This document shows, piece by piece, positions 40,054-50,689 of a stretch of DNA of 64,000 bases. The position numbers and the translations under genes were made by a program. Under the pieces are notes generated by a model. It ran no database searches. It was given only the letters and a program-made list of their open reading frames with translations, and had not been told where the DNA came from. How positions within the stretch are numbered: position 1 is the stretch's first letter; the number at the start of each line of letters is the position of its first letter. Location of the stretch: positions 62,001 through 126,000 of the forward strand of contig JAKQTR010000037.1 of the NCBI GenBank assembly GCA_029562975.1. Reading direction: 5' to 3'. This stretch comes from Acidobacteriota bacterium (GTDB taxonomy: Bacteria; Acidobacteriota; Vicinamibacteria; Vicinamibacterales; JAKQTR01).

Positions 40054-41022
40054 CTATCCGATGAGCGTGAGGGCCCCGGGCAGGACCTCGACGTCGAAGC
40101 GATCCCCTTCGCAGATAAGATCGCCGTCGGCCGAGAAGCGGACGGCGCGCGAGCAGGTGATGGTGGCCCGCGCCGCGCGCTCGAACCGCAGGATGCCCGG
40201 CGGCAGGGGCCGGTTGCCGGTGAACCGCCTGAACGCCGCCAGCAGGCGCACGCGCGGCATGCGCGGGACGATCGCGAATTCGATCATGCCGTCGGCGGGA
40301 TCTGCGCCGACGGGCACGGTCATGCCGCCGCCCAGCATGGCGGTGTTCGTCACGAACGCGGCGTGCACCGGAACCTGACCGGGCGGCAGGCGGTCGGCTG
40401 ACGGCGCCGCGCCGCCGCCAGCGGCCACCGCGACAGACTGCACGAAGCTGCCTGGCCTCAGCACGTGCCAGAGTCCCGCGGCGCTGTAGGCCAGGTCCCC
40501 GAGCCGGCGCGCCGCCCACCGCGCGCGCGAACGCGGCCCGGTGAGATTGGCCACGGTCAGCGCGGCGTCGGCCGGGACGCCGATGATGCCGACGGTGCAG
40601 AACAGACGGCCGTTGACGCGGACGAGATCGACGGCCCTCGTGCGGCCGGCGAGGATGACGCGGACCGCGGCCGCGGGCGACGCGGGAATGCCCATGGCTC
40701 GGGCGAAGTCGTTGCCGGTTCCCAGGGGCACGATGCCGGCGGGCAGCGCCGACCCGGCCAGCCCGTTGACGGCGCGGTTGATCGTGCCGTCGCCGCCTGC
40801 CACGACAATCGCATCGTGCGCGGCCGCCGCCGCGCGCGCGGCCGCTTCGACGCCCTCCGGCCCGGCCGGCGTGACAGTCTCGACCTCGTAGCGCTCCCCG
40901 AGCAGCCGGGCCGCGTCGGCGAGGATGCGGCCGTCGCGGCCCTGGCGGGCGGCCCTGTTCACGACGAACGCGATGCGGGCGCCGGGGCGCAGCGGGCCCG
41001 GCGTGTGCAGGTTCGGTGTCAT
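40054..41022 (-). CDS. Diacylglycerol/lipid kinase family protein
   Basis: 322 residues from ATG 41022, overlapping the upstream stop as ATGA. DAGK catalytic domain: IAFVVNRAAR, VVAGGDGTINRAVNGL, GIVPLGTGNDFARAMGI; the C-terminal beta-sandwich includes FVTNTAMLGGGMTVP, ADPADGMIEF and SADGDLICEGDRFDVEVL. It phosphorylates a lipid (diacylglycerol, ceramide or similar) at the membrane. YegS/DgkB-like length. Partner in a two-gene unit with the cysteine-cluster protein. Confidence 0.92.
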   Translation of the reverse strand: MTPNLHTPGPLRPGARIAFVVNRAARQGRDGRILADAARLLGERYEVETVTPAGPEGVEAAARAAAAAHDAIVVAGGDGTINRAVNGLAGSALPAGIVPLGTGNDFARAMGIPASPAAAVRVILAGRTRAVDLVRVNGRLFCTVGIIGVPADAALTVANLTGPRSRARWAARRLGDLAYSAAGLWHVLRPGSFVQSVAVAAGGGAAPSADRLPPGQVPVHAAFVTNTAMLGGGMTVPVGADPADGMIEFAIVPRMPRVRLLAAFRRFTGNRPLPPGILRFERAARATITCSRAVRFSADGDLICEGDRFDVEVLPGALTLIG

Positions 41023-42254
41023 GCGGCCATCTCCAGGCCCATCGCGCCGGCGAGATCGCCGGGCGCCGCGCGCTCGACCGCAGCCAGGCTCGCCGCGAGC
41101 GCGTCCGCGCTCGACAAGTGCCTCAGCAGCAGGTCGGACTGCCGGATGGCCGCATGGAGCAGCGCCGCGTCGAGCGCGCGCCCGGCGGCGCCCGCGCAGC
41201 GGGCCGCTTCGACGCGAAGCACCGCGAGCGCAACCGCCAGCGCGGCGGCCTGCGTGCGAAGCCCCTCGCCGAGGTAGGCGCTCCACGCCCCGAAGGCGTG
41301 CGCGGCCAGGAAGCGGTTGACGGGACGCCGCACGTCCGGCCATGCCGGCTGCACCCACCGGCGGCTGGCGCCGTCCAGATCCAATGGAAGAGCCGGCCGC
41401 GGGAGCCCTGCCGGGACCGACGCGACAGCGGCCTGGAACAGGCGGGCCTGCTGCGCGGGCGGCATCACCCAGCGCGGCGCCTGTCGCCTTCCCGGCGTGC
41501 GCCGCGAACATCGCGACGCCAGGGCGTCCCCGGTCTCCATCCCTGGCTCCCCTGCGGCGATCCGGGCCGAGTGCTCGGCAAGGGCCGAGGCCCGCGCGTC
41601 CCAGGCCCTGATGCCGTCCGCCCCGCGCGCGATGCAGGCGAGCGCGTCTTCGGCGGCGTGGTGCTCCGCGTTGCAGGCGTCGAGAAGGAGCCGTTCCCAG
41701 AGCCGGCAGCTTGCCGCATCCATCGCGACGCCCGGCCGGAGCAGGGGCGGGATGGTGGCGCGCGCGTCGAAGCCCTCGAGATCGTCGCGGCCGGCGATGC
41801 CAGAGGCGCCGGCCACGATCTCGATCGGCCCGATGTCGTCGCGGAACAGCATCGATGCGGCCGTCGGACAGAAGTGCGACAGCGTGACTCTCGTGGCGTC
41901 GGCCTCGCAGAGCGCGATGCGCGGGAAATGGCGGCAGGCCGACGGGAGGCTGTCGTGGCCCAGGCGGCGCTGGATCGCGCAGAGGCGATCCGGCTCGCGC
42001 TCGAAGAAGGGGCAGGCGCCGTCCGGGCCGGGCGCGATGACGCCGGCGGCGCCGGCCGGCGCGGGGCCGCGCGTGTCCTGGGACGCGCGCGCGTCCAGGG
42101 GCGCGCGCGCGTCCAGGGGCGCGTGCGGCAGCGCCCCGTCCGCGTGCAGCCGGGCCGCGACATCGGCCTCGACCGGGATCGGCCACCCGGCGGTGCAGCA
42201 TGCGCCGGAGCGGCGGCACGCGTAGCCGGCGTGGACATTGAGCGCGAGCACCAC
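41019..42254 (-). CDS. Cysteine-cluster protein (YkgJ / FliB-like)
   Basis: 411 residues from ATG 42254. N-terminal cysteine motifs GYACRRSGACCTAG, CPFFEREPDRLCAIQ, LPSACRHFPRIALCE and LSHFCPTAA resemble the CxxxCxxCC-type zinc/iron-chelating YkgJ family and the flagellin lysine-N-methylase group. The rest is Ala-rich and helical. A 16-bp tandem repeat (GCGCGCGCGTCCAGGG units, 42089-42125) encodes LDARAPLDARA near residue 48. The function is unknown; it is coupled by 4 nt to the lipid kinase. Confidence 0.7.
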   Translation of the reverse strand: MVLALNVHAGYACRRSGACCTAGWPIPVEADVAARLHADGALPHAPLDARAPLDARASQDTRGPAPAGAAGVIAPGPDGACPFFEREPDRLCAIQRRLGHDSLPSACRHFPRIALCEADATRVTLSHFCPTAASMLFRDDIGPIEIVAGASGIAGRDDLEGFDARATIPPLLRPGVAMDAASCRLWERLLLDACNAEHHAAEDALACIARGADGIRAWDARASALAEHSARIAAGEPGMETGDALASRCSRRTPGRRQAPRWVMPPAQQARLFQAAVASVPAGLPRPALPLDLDGASRRWVQPAWPDVRRPVNRFLAAHAFGAWSAYLGEGLRTQAAALAVALAVLRVEAARCAGAAGRALDAALLHAAIRQSDLLLRHLSSADALAASLAAVERAAPGDLAGAMGLEMAA

Positions 42255-42268
42255 CGCCTCATCATAGC

Positions 42269-42342
42269 GGGGTCAGGTCTCGAATTCCTGAGGTCGGCTC
42301 TCGAATCCGCAGACCGGCCTCAGTGATTCGAGACCCGACCCC
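42269..42342. repeat. REP palindrome (GGGGTCAGGTCTCGAAT arms)
   Basis: GGGGTCAGGTCTCGAAT (42269-42285) is the near-perfect reverse complement of ATTCGAGACCCGACCCC (42326-42342). Related to the 48-bp array at 31412. It occupies the divergent gap between the cysteine-cluster and cytochrome genes. Confidence 0.75.
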
Positions 42343-42405
42343 ACGCTCCCATTGACGGCGGAAGCGCGCGGGTAAAGAATGTCGGCGTCCCTGCGGAGGC
42401 CCTTC

Positions 42406-43164
42406 ATGAGCGGATGCACCCGTCTTCTGACTCTCGCGCTCGTCGCCCTCATCGCCGCCGCGTGCGGCGGGACCCAGCAGCCGCCTGCCGAGCAGGCCAA
42501 GCCGGCCGAACCGGCAGCTCCCGCGGCCGGCGTGGCCGCCGCTATGCACGAGAACCTCGCGCGCGTCACTGTCATGCAGGAAGCCGTGATCCGCGGCGAC
42601 ATCGAGGCCGCCGCCGAGCCGGCGAAGTGGATCGCCGAGAACCAGCCGACGGCCGGGCTTCCGGCCGGCCAGGAGACGGTCCTCGCCGACATGAAGAAGC
42701 AGGCCGCGGTCGTCGCCGGCGCAACCGACTTCAAGAACGCCGCAACCGCCACGGCGATGGTCGTCTCCTACTGCGGCGCCTGCCACAAGGCCGCGCAGTA
42801 CACCCCGAGCATCCCGGAGCCGGTGAAGCCGGCCGCGGAGCCAGGCATCAGGACCTACATGGTCGAGCACCAGTGGGCGGCGGACCTCCTCTACCAGGGC
42901 CTCGTGATCCCATCCGAGGAGCGGTGGCAGCAGGGGCTGGCGGCCATGGCCGTCGCTCCCCTCGCCGAGAAGGACCGGCCGAAGGACGCCGCGCTGACGA
43001 AAGAGATCCTGGAGATGGGGAAGAAGGTTCAGGAACTCGCGGGCAAGGCCAAGGCGGCGCCCGATATCGGCATGAAGGTCGCCTACTACGGCGAGTACCT
43101 CGCCGGGTGCGCGAGCTGCCACGGCCTGCACGGCAAGGTCTGGGGGCCGGGCATTCCGAAGTAG
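42406..43164 (+). CDS. Di-heme c-type cytochrome lipoprotein
   Basis: 252 residues from ATG 42406 (GGAGG 8 nt upstream; the earlier ATG at 42379 lacks one). Signal peptide with lipobox LIAAACGG, Cys 20. Pro/Ala/Glu-rich linker (23-50). Heme motifs CGACHK (123-128) and CASCHG near residue 237. The first half resembles the cytochrome c556/c prime type helical region. Periplasmic electron carrier tethered to a membrane; partner unknown. Confidence 0.85.
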   Translation: MSGCTRLLTLALVALIAAACGGTQQPPAEQAKPAEPAAPAAGVAAAMHENLARVTVMQEAVIRGDIEAAAEPAKWIAENQPTAGLPAGQETVLADMKKQAAVVAGATDFKNAATATAMVVSYCGACHKAAQYTPSIPEPVKPAAEPGIRTYMVEHQWAADLLYQGLVIPSEERWQQGLAAMAVAPLAEKDRPKDAALTKEILEMGKKVQELAGKAKAAPDIGMKVAYYGEYLAGCASCHGLHGKVWGPGIPK

Positions 43165-43326
43165 GGTTCTGCGGGGCGAGTTGCACGGGCCGGGCGGCGG
43201 CGCCCGCCGGGTACCTCCGCGCGGATGGCGTGCCAGGCCTGGCTCGAAGCAGGGGTTCCCACCGAGGCCGAGGCGGCTGGCCGCGCCCTGCGCGCGAATC
43301 CGGGTGCTATCATCGGCTCAAGAGCC

Positions 43327-44076
43327 ATGAAGATCGCCACCTGGAACGTGAACGGCGTGCGCGCCCGCGAAGCGCAGCTCCTCGGCTGGATCGCGCGCGA
43401 GCAGCCCGACGTCCTGTGCCTGCAGGAACTCAAGGCCACCCGCGAACAGGTCCCGGCGTCGCTCGCCGGCCTCGACACCTACTGGTCGTACTGGCACGGC
43501 GAGCGCGCGTATTCCGGCGTCGGGCTGCTCGTCCGCAAGGCGTGCTGCCCGGCTGAGCCGGAGTTCGCGCACCCCGGGTTCGACCACGAGACGCGCATCG
43601 TCTCGGCCGAGATTGGCGGCGTGAACGTGTCGTCGATCTACGTGCCGAACGGCGGCAAGGACTTCGAGGCGAAGATCCGCTTCCTCGAGGCCATGATCGA
43701 TCACGCAGCCCGGCTGACCGCCGCGGGCGCGCCCGTAATCTTCTGCGGCGATCTGAACGTCGCGCACCGCGAGATCGACGTGCATCCGAAGGAGCGCAAG
43801 GCGGTCATCGGCCAGTTGCCGGAGGAGCGGGCGCTCTTCGATCGGCTGCTGGGCGCCGGCCTGGTGGACGTGGGACGCGCGCAGGATCCGGCAAACGAGG
43901 AGTTGTTCACGTGGTGGCCGCCGTGGCGCAACATGCGCCAGCGCAACATCGGGTGGCGGCTCGACTACGTGCTCGCGAGCGCGCACCTGGCGCGGCGGGC
44001 GCTGTCGTGCGCCGCGTACCGCGAAGTCGGCACGAGCGATCACGGGCCCGTCGTCGCAACCTTCTCCCCAGGCTAA
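43327..44076 (+). CDS. xth: Exodeoxyribonuclease III / AP endonuclease
   Basis: 249 residues from ATG 43327; no Shine-Dalgarno. An extended -10-like TGCTATCAT (43305-43313) just upstream would make a near-leaderless mRNA. EEP-nuclease motifs: MKIATWNVNGVRAR, LCLQELKA (Glu), YVPNGG, CGDLNVAHREIDV, WRLDYVLAS and GTSDHGPV (catalytic Asp-His). Repairs abasic sites. The TAA stop is immediately followed by a GGGGTCGGGACG repeat. Confidence 0.94.
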   Translation: MKIATWNVNGVRAREAQLLGWIAREQPDVLCLQELKATREQVPASLAGLDTYWSYWHGERAYSGVGLLVRKACCPAEPEFAHPGFDHETRIVSAEIGGVNVSSIYVPNGGKDFEAKIRFLEAMIDHAARLTAAGAPVIFCGDLNVAHREIDVHPKERKAVIGQLPEERALFDRLLGAGLVDVGRAQDPANEELFTWWPPWRNMRQRNIGWRLDYVLASAHLARRALSCAAYREVGTSDHGPVVATFSPG

Positions 44077-44195
44077 GGGGTCGGGACGCTTTTTGTAGTG
44101 GAACCTCGCCAGATTACAAATTCGTGCGCAGCGTCCGCAGCCGACAGATTTGTCATCGTTTCGAAGCCGCGGACGTAATTCGACCCGACCCCTTC
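44074..44195. repeat. REP-type palindrome joining two convergent genes
   Basis: AAGGGGTCGGG (44075-44085) pairs with CCCGACCCCTT (44184-44194). It begins at the exonuclease TAA stop and supplies the last ~15 codons of the convergent YbjN-like gene. Confidence 0.7.
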
Positions 44196-44638
44196 GGTGA
44201 GGTGGCCTGGGCCAGCCACAGGCAATCGAAGATGCACGCCGCCACGTCATCGGGGCCGATGTCAGACACGTGCTGGGCGGCGACGGACCAGACGGTGCGG
44301 CTGTCGATGGCGAGGCGGCCGTGCCCGACCACGTCGTAGTTCAGCGCGGCGATCTTCTTCAGCAGCCTCAGCAGCGCGCCCGGAGCTTTCGGCAGCGGCA
44401 TGATGGGCGCCACGGCGCGCAGCGTGAGATCGCCGCGCTCGCCCAGCACCGCCACGACGCCGATGAGGCCGTTCCCGGACGGGTTCTGCATCCAGCGCCA
44501 GCCGTCGGCGTCGATGGCCGCCGGGATGCCCGCCGCGGCCAGCGCGCGATCGACATCGTGCTGGACCCGGGTGCGCAGCGAGAGCGGCTTCGCCTTGCCG
44601 GCCTTTCTCTTCGACGCGGACGCTGGTCGTTTCGCCAT
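44153..44638 (-). CDS. YbjN / type III chaperone-fold-like protein
   Basis: 161 residues from ATG 44638. Lys/Ala-rich start (MAKRPASASKRKAGKAK), then an alpha/beta domain DVDRALAAAGIPAAIDADGW, GVVAVLGERGDLTLRAVAP, LLRLLKKIAALNYDVVGHGR and VSDIGPDDVAACIFDCLWLA, the pattern of YbjN/Tir-chaperone-fold sensory proteins. The tail SPKGSGRITSAASKR is encoded by a REP repeat, so the original C-terminus has been replaced. Role unknown. Confidence 0.7.
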   Translation of the reverse strand: MAKRPASASKRKAGKAKPLSLRTRVQHDVDRALAAAGIPAAIDADGWRWMQNPSGNGLIGVVAVLGERGDLTLRAVAPIMPLPKAPGALLRLLKKIAALNYDVVGHGRLAIDSRTVWSVAAQHVSDIGPDDVAACIFDCLWLAQATSPKGSGRITSAASKR

Positions 44639-44838
44639 GACAGGCTCCTTGTGGCGCGGGCGAACGGCCGCCCGCCGTAACGCTCACATCCGGGCGCGGC
44701 GCCCGCCAAGCGGCCTGCCGCCCCTTCCCGGCGCGCGCCGCTCCTTCGCCCTGCCTCGGCGAGCGCCTTCGTCATCCCGATAGTGGCTCCGACCGCGGCG
44801 GCCAGCAACTCCCCAAAGACGACGACCGGGCTCCGTTC

Positions 44839-46047
44839 TCAGTAGGTGAACTCGCGGATGTCGTAGACGGCAATCTGAGGCGGGCCGGAGGAAAAGCGGA
44901 GCGCGGACCGGATGCGCGACCGCTGGGCCTGCTGCTCCGCCGCCGTCAGCGGCCTGATCCCCGCTTCGGCGGCCATCAGCGGGTACGACGCCGACGGCGC
45001 CTCGACCAACTCGCTGAAGTAGAGCACGTCCCCGCCTCCGAGCCCCATCGCGTTCAGCGCCGCGCTCGTATCGCGCTCGTGGCCCTCGGCGAACCTCGCG
45101 CCGCCGAGGCCGGTCATGACGATGACCCCGGCGCGAATGCCTGCGGCCTTGACGGCGCGGACCGTCTCGACGGCGCCGGCGGCCGTCCCGGGCTTGCGCA
45201 CGAACGACAGCAGCGGATCGTGGCCGGACTCGAGGCCGATGTAGACGCGCCTGAGGCCGAGCCGGCCGAGCACGCGGTAGTCGTCGGCGCTCTTCCGGGC
45301 GCCGGTGAACGCGTCGACGAAGGCGCAGATGCCGCGGCGGGCGGCCGCCGCTTCCTCCAGCAGGACGCGGAAGATCGGCAGCAGGTGCGCCATCGGCAGG
45401 GCGAGCGCGTTGGCCGCGCCGAGGAAGACGCCGCGCGACCGCAATCGGGCCGACTCGCCCAGGCAGGCCAGCACGCCGCCGACGTGCTCGCGGAACTCGC
45501 CGGGCGCCCGGATCCGGAAGCGGCCCCGGTACAGCTCGCAGAACGTGCAGGTGCTGAACGAGCAGCCTTCGGTCGCCTGCACCGCCAGCGCCAGATACTG
45601 ATCGGGCGGCAGGATGCCGAGGCGGCCGAGCGCCAGCTCGCACCGGCGCGCGTCGGCGCGCGCCGAGGCCGCGTCGAAACGCGCGGCCGATTCGAAGAGG
45701 GCGCGCGTTTCTTCGACGGCGGCCGCGTCCGCCGGCCCGGCCCACCTCCAGGCCGAGGAATCCATTCCGTCGCACACCTCCCGCGCGACGGCGGCGGCGG
45801 CGTCGACCACGCGGTCCGCCTCGTCGCCGGCCGGCCAGGCGTGCGTGCGCGCGCTTCCCTCCCGGCGCTTCTCGACCAGCGCCCCGCCGAGCCCGCGCCT
45901 CCACGTCACGCCGTCCCGGAACACGCTGTAGAGGCGCGCGCCGCGGTCCCACGCCACCACGTGCGCGCCGTCCACGCTCACGGCGAACGAATGCTCCTTG
46001 ACGCTGATGAGGTAGGACGACGAGCCGCGGCGCGCGCGGAGGAGCAT
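44839..46047 (-). CDS. Radical SAM protein with Cx4Cx2C cluster motif
   Basis: 402 residues from ATG 46047 (MLLRARRGSSSYLIS); the ORF to 46227 includes repeat-coded sequence. Residues 20-130 form an N-terminal domain. Then ATEGCSFSTCTFCELY binds the 4Fe-4S cluster; the spacing is Cx4Cx2C, not Cx3Cx2C. GVFLGAANALALP, YIGLESGHDPLLSFVRKPG and GVIVMTGLGG are radical SAM barrel landmarks. Family members with RGCPWNxCTFC share this spacing. Substrate unknown. Divergent from the HAD gene. Confidence 0.85.
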   Translation of the reverse strand: MLLRARRGSSSYLISVKEHSFAVSVDGAHVVAWDRGARLYSVFRDGVTWRRGLGGALVEKRREGSARTHAWPAGDEADRVVDAAAAVAREVCDGMDSSAWRWAGPADAAAVEETRALFESAARFDAASARADARRCELALGRLGILPPDQYLALAVQATEGCSFSTCTFCELYRGRFRIRAPGEFREHVGGVLACLGESARLRSRGVFLGAANALALPMAHLLPIFRVLLEEAAAARRGICAFVDAFTGARKSADDYRVLGRLGLRRVYIGLESGHDPLLSFVRKPGTAAGAVETVRAVKAAGIRAGVIVMTGLGGARFAEGHERDTSAALNAMGLGGGDVLYFSELVEAPSASYPLMAAEAGIRPLTAAEQQAQRSRIRSALRFSSGPPQIAVYDIREFTY

Positions 46048-46201
46048 GGGATCGGGGCTCGGGACTCGGGGCTCGGGCTCCAAAGGCCTGGACGCGGGGT
46101 CCGGAACCCGGTTCACCGGCGCGCCTAGTATACGCTTCAGCCCGCGGGCGACGGCGCCGCTCGACAGGGCGGAGGCGCGATGAGACACTGAGGGACTGGT
46201 G

Positions 46202-46921
46202 ATGCCCTCCGTCCGCACTCCGTCCACGCGCTACCGCACGGTCTTCCTGGATGCCGGCGGCGTGCTCGTCACGCCCAACTGGGATCGCACGGCCGCCGCC
46301 CTCGCCCGCCAGGGCGTCGTCGTGGCGCCCGACGTCCTCGCGCGCGAGGAGCCCATCGTCAAGCGCGAGCTCGACGTCGCGCCCGCGGTGCGGGCCACCA
46401 ACGACCGGCAGCGTGCCTACGCCTACTTCGACCGCATCCTGCTCCGGCTGGGCATCCCCCTTTCGGCGGCCACAGACGCCGCGCTGGCCGAGGTGGCGGC
46501 GTTCAACGACCGCGACGGCGCGTGGGACGTGGTGACGCCGGGAGCCGCCGCGGCGCTGGAGCGCCTGCGCGCCGCCCCGCTCCGCACCGTCATCGTCTCC
46601 AACTCGAACGGCCGCGTGAGGGCCATTCTCAGGCGCGTCGGCCTGGAGCCCCTCGTCGATCTGGTCGTCGACTCGCACGAGGAGGGCGTCGAGAAGCCGG
46701 ACGCCCGCCTCTTCGAGATAGCCCTGCGCAAGTCGGGCGCGGATCGCGCAGCGACGATTCACTGCGGCGACCTGTACTACGTCGATGTGACGGGCGCGCG
46801 GGCGGCCGGACTGCCGGCCGTGCTGCTCGACGCGGCCGGTCTCTACGCGGACGCGGACTGTCCGCGGGTGGCGTCGCTGCCCGAGTTCGTGGACGGGCTG
46901 CTCGGAGGAGCATTCGATTGA
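46202..46921 (+). CDS. HAD superfamily hydrolase
   Basis: 239 residues from ATG 46202 (GAGGG upstream; GTG 46199 also in frame). Motif I is FLDAGGVLV: nucleophile Asp present, the second Asp replaced by Gly as in a common HAD-IA subgroup. Motif II VIVSNSNG, motif III GVEKPDARLFEIAL and motif IV HCGDLYYVDVTGA follow. Cytosolic phosphatase or dehalogenase-like enzyme; substrate unknown. Confidence 0.88.
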   Translation: MPSVRTPSTRYRTVFLDAGGVLVTPNWDRTAAALARQGVVVAPDVLAREEPIVKRELDVAPAVRATNDRQRAYAYFDRILLRLGIPLSAATDAALAEVAAFNDRDGAWDVVTPGAAAALERLRAAPLRTVIVSNSNGRVRAILRRVGLEPLVDLVVDSHEEGVEKPDARLFEIALRKSGADRAATIHCGDLYYVDVTGARAAGLPAVLLDAAGLYADADCPRVASLPEFVDGLLGGAFD

Positions 46922-47117
46922 CCGGCGATCGTCCGGCTGATCGGCGCGGGATCCCGGCGCGTTCGCCCGAACCATGCCGCGCTGCCTCAGTCCGCGGAAC
47001 CCGTCGCAGGAGCCGGAGCCCCGGCCGGGGCGTCCAGACGCGCCGGCCCGTCGCAACCCGGCACCCCGAAGAGGCTTCCTGCCGGCCTGCCTGAGCGGAG
47101 GCGCAGCCGGGATTCCG

Positions 47118-47130
47118 TGACGGTCCGTCA
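47118..47130. promoter_or_regulatory. Perfect inverted repeat TGACGG-T-CCGTCA, possible operator
   Basis: 13-bp palindrome with a single central base, 32 bp before the ATG of the amidohydrolase gene. The position suits a regulator site. The remaining part of the 241-bp gap (46922-47162) shows no gene. Confidence 0.25.
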
Positions 47131-47162
47131 TGCCGGCCGAACCAGCCGTCGAGGTGACACCC

Positions 47163-48500
47163 ATGAGATCCGCCGCCAGACTCGCCCTGCTGTTTGCCGT
47201 TCCGGCCATGGCCATCGCGGCGCAGGCCCAGGCCCCCGCGCCGGCCCCGGCCGCCGCGGTGCCGGCCCCGGCCGCCGCCGCGCCGCCGAGCCTTCTGATC
47301 CGGCCCGCGCGCGTCTTCGACGCCGTGTCGCCGGCGCCGCACGAAGGCTGGGCCGTCCTCGTCACCGGCAACCGGATTGCCGCCGCCGGTCCTGCCGCCG
47401 CCATCAAGGCGCCAGCCGGCGCGACGACGATCGACCTTCCGGGGACGACGCTCATGCCCGGGCTCATCGACGCGCACTCGCACATCTTCCTGCACCCGTA
47501 CAGCGAGGCGACGTGGAACGACCAGGTCGTGAAGGAGACGCTGGCCTACCGCACCATCGCCGCCGTCATCTACTGCAGAGACACGCTGCAGGCCGGCTTC
47601 ACGTCGCTGCGCGACCTGGGCACCGAGGGCGCCGAGTACGCGGACGTCTCGGTGCAGCAGGCGATCAACGAGGGCCGCATTCCCGGCCCGCGCCTGCAGG
47701 TCGCCACCAAGGCCATCGTCGCCTCCGCCAGTTACGGCCCAGGCCCGCGGGGGTTCGCCACAGGCGTCATCCTGCCGAGGGGCGCCGAGGAGGTGAGCGG
47801 CGCGGACCAGATGCTGTGGGCCGTGCGCGATCAAATCGGCCACGGCGCCGACTGGGTGAAGCTGTACGCCGACTACCGCCGCGGGCCCGCCGGCGCGACC
47901 GCGCCGACGCTCACCCTCGCCGAGATGCAGGTGGCCGTCGAGGAGGCCGCCAGCGCGGGCCGGCCCGTCGCGGTGCACGCCGCTCATCCCGAGGGCATGC
48001 GCCGGGCCATCCTGGCCGGCGCGCACACGATCGAGCACGGGTACGGCGGCACCGACGAGACGTGGGCGCTGATGGCCGAAAGGGGCGTCGCGCTGTTCCC
48101 GACGCTCGCCGCCCAGGAGGCCTCCGCCATCTACAACCAGGGCTACAAGCCCGGCGTGTCCGCGCTCACGCCGTCCCTCGATCAGGGCCGCCGCGCGTTC
48201 CAGGCCGCCATGCGGCACGGCGTCATCATCGGCCTTGGCAGCGATGTCGGCGTCTTCGCGCACGGCACCAACGCCCGCGAACTCGAGCTGATGGTCGAGT
48301 ACGGCATGACGCCCGCGCAGGCCCTCCTGGCGGCGACGGCGGTCAATGCGAAGGTGATGGGCTGGGGCGACAGACTGGGCCGGGTGCAGCCAGGCTACCT
48401 CGCCGATCTCGCCGCATTCGACGGCGACCCGACGCGCGACATCACCGCCGTCCGCCGGGTGCGGTTCGTCATGAAGGACGGGATCGTGTACAGACAGTAG
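47163..48500 (+). CDS. Exported amidohydrolase (imidazolonepropionase-like)
   Basis: 445 residues from ATG 47163 with GAGGTG upstream. Signal peptide ([20 protein letters not shown]) followed by an Ala/Pro linker. Amidohydrolase features: [39 protein letters not shown] (metal HxH), the carboxylated-Lys region [35 protein letters not shown] and [12 protein letters not shown] (Asp). Metal-dependent hydrolase or dipeptidase acting outside the cytoplasm. TAG stop begins TAGGGGCAAGCGGCTGGG. Confidence 0.9.
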   Translation: MRSAARLALLFAVPAMAIAAQAQAPAPAPAAAVPAPAAAAPPSLLIRPARVFDAVSPAPHEGWAVLVTGNRIAAAGPAAAIKAPAGATTIDLPGTTLMPGLIDAHSHIFLHPYSEATWNDQVVKETLAYRTIAAVIYCRDTLQAGFTSLRDLGTEGAEYADVSVQQAINEGRIPGPRLQVATKAIVASASYGPGPRGFATGVILPRGAEEVSGADQMLWAVRDQIGHGADWVKLYADYRRGPAGATAPTLTLAEMQVAVEEAASAGRPVAVHAAHPEGMRRAILAGAHTIEHGYGGTDETWALMAERGVALFPTLAAQEASAIYNQGYKPGVSALTPSLDQGRRAFQAAMRHGVIIGLGSDVGVFAHGTNARELELMVEYGMTPAQALLAATAVNAKVMGWGDRLGRVQPGYLADLAAFDGDPTRDITAVRRVRFVMKDGIVYRQ

Positions 48501-48692
48501 GGGCAAGCGGCTGGGCGCCGGGCGCCAGGTCGATTGGCTTGCCGCGCCGCGCAGCCGTCTCACGAAGGCGGGGAGCAGGGCGAAGGGCGCTGGGGGCTCG
48601 TCCGACGCGACTGCGGTCGCGCGGGTCGCCCGACCTCACAGCACGACCGGTCAACCGGCCAGCGCCTAGCGCCCGGGCTCCAGCCCCTGTCG
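48498..48692. repeat. Degenerate composite intergenic repeat between convergent genes
   Basis: TAGGGGCAAGCGGCTGGG at the amidohydrolase stop, central GACGCGACTGCGGTCGCGCG (48608-48627), and GCGCCTAGCGCCCGGGCTCC near 48663. Fills the gap to the convergent glnS. Confidence 0.45.
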
Positions 48693-50402
<1,710 letters not shown>

Positions 50403-50472
50403 GCCGACATTGTATCCGCACGCCACGGCGGGAGCCGGAACCGCGGCTTCCCGCGCGGCGATCGCGGGCGCG

Positions 50473-50550
50473 GGCGTGATCGCGGATGCGATCACCGGGC
50501 CTTCGGGGGCTTCGAGGCGTTCCAGAACGAGTTCGGCCGGGCCGGGCCGC
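50473..50550 (+). pseudogene. Fragment of a duplicated superoxide dismutase gene
   Basis: About 78 bp match the interior of the downstream SOD gene (51101-51180) with some nine in ten bases identical, allowing single-base gaps. Shared blocks include GATGCGATC, CTTCGGGGGCTTCGAGGCGT and TTCGGCCGGGCC. It is on the same strand and out of frame after the first gap, so it is a dead remnant lying 140 bp before the intact gene. Confidence 0.8.
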
Positions 50551-50689
50551 GCCGCGCCGGAGTGCGCCAGGGGGACCCGGGCTGCCGGGCGGGCGCCGGG
50601 CTGCCGGGCGGGCGCCGGGCCGGTTGTGACACCTGCGGGGCCTTTCGGGAGTCTGTAGAAGAGCCATCCCCGACTCGCGAGGACCAGCC

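Noticed and set aside
42089-42125. GCGCGCGCGTCCAGGG repeats as a regulatory array
   Set aside because: They lie in frame within the cysteine-cluster gene and encode a simple Ala/Arg/Pro/Asp repeat.
50473-50550. The sod-like segment as part of a functional short gene
   Set aside because: Gaps shift its frame, and it has neither metal ligands nor its own start.
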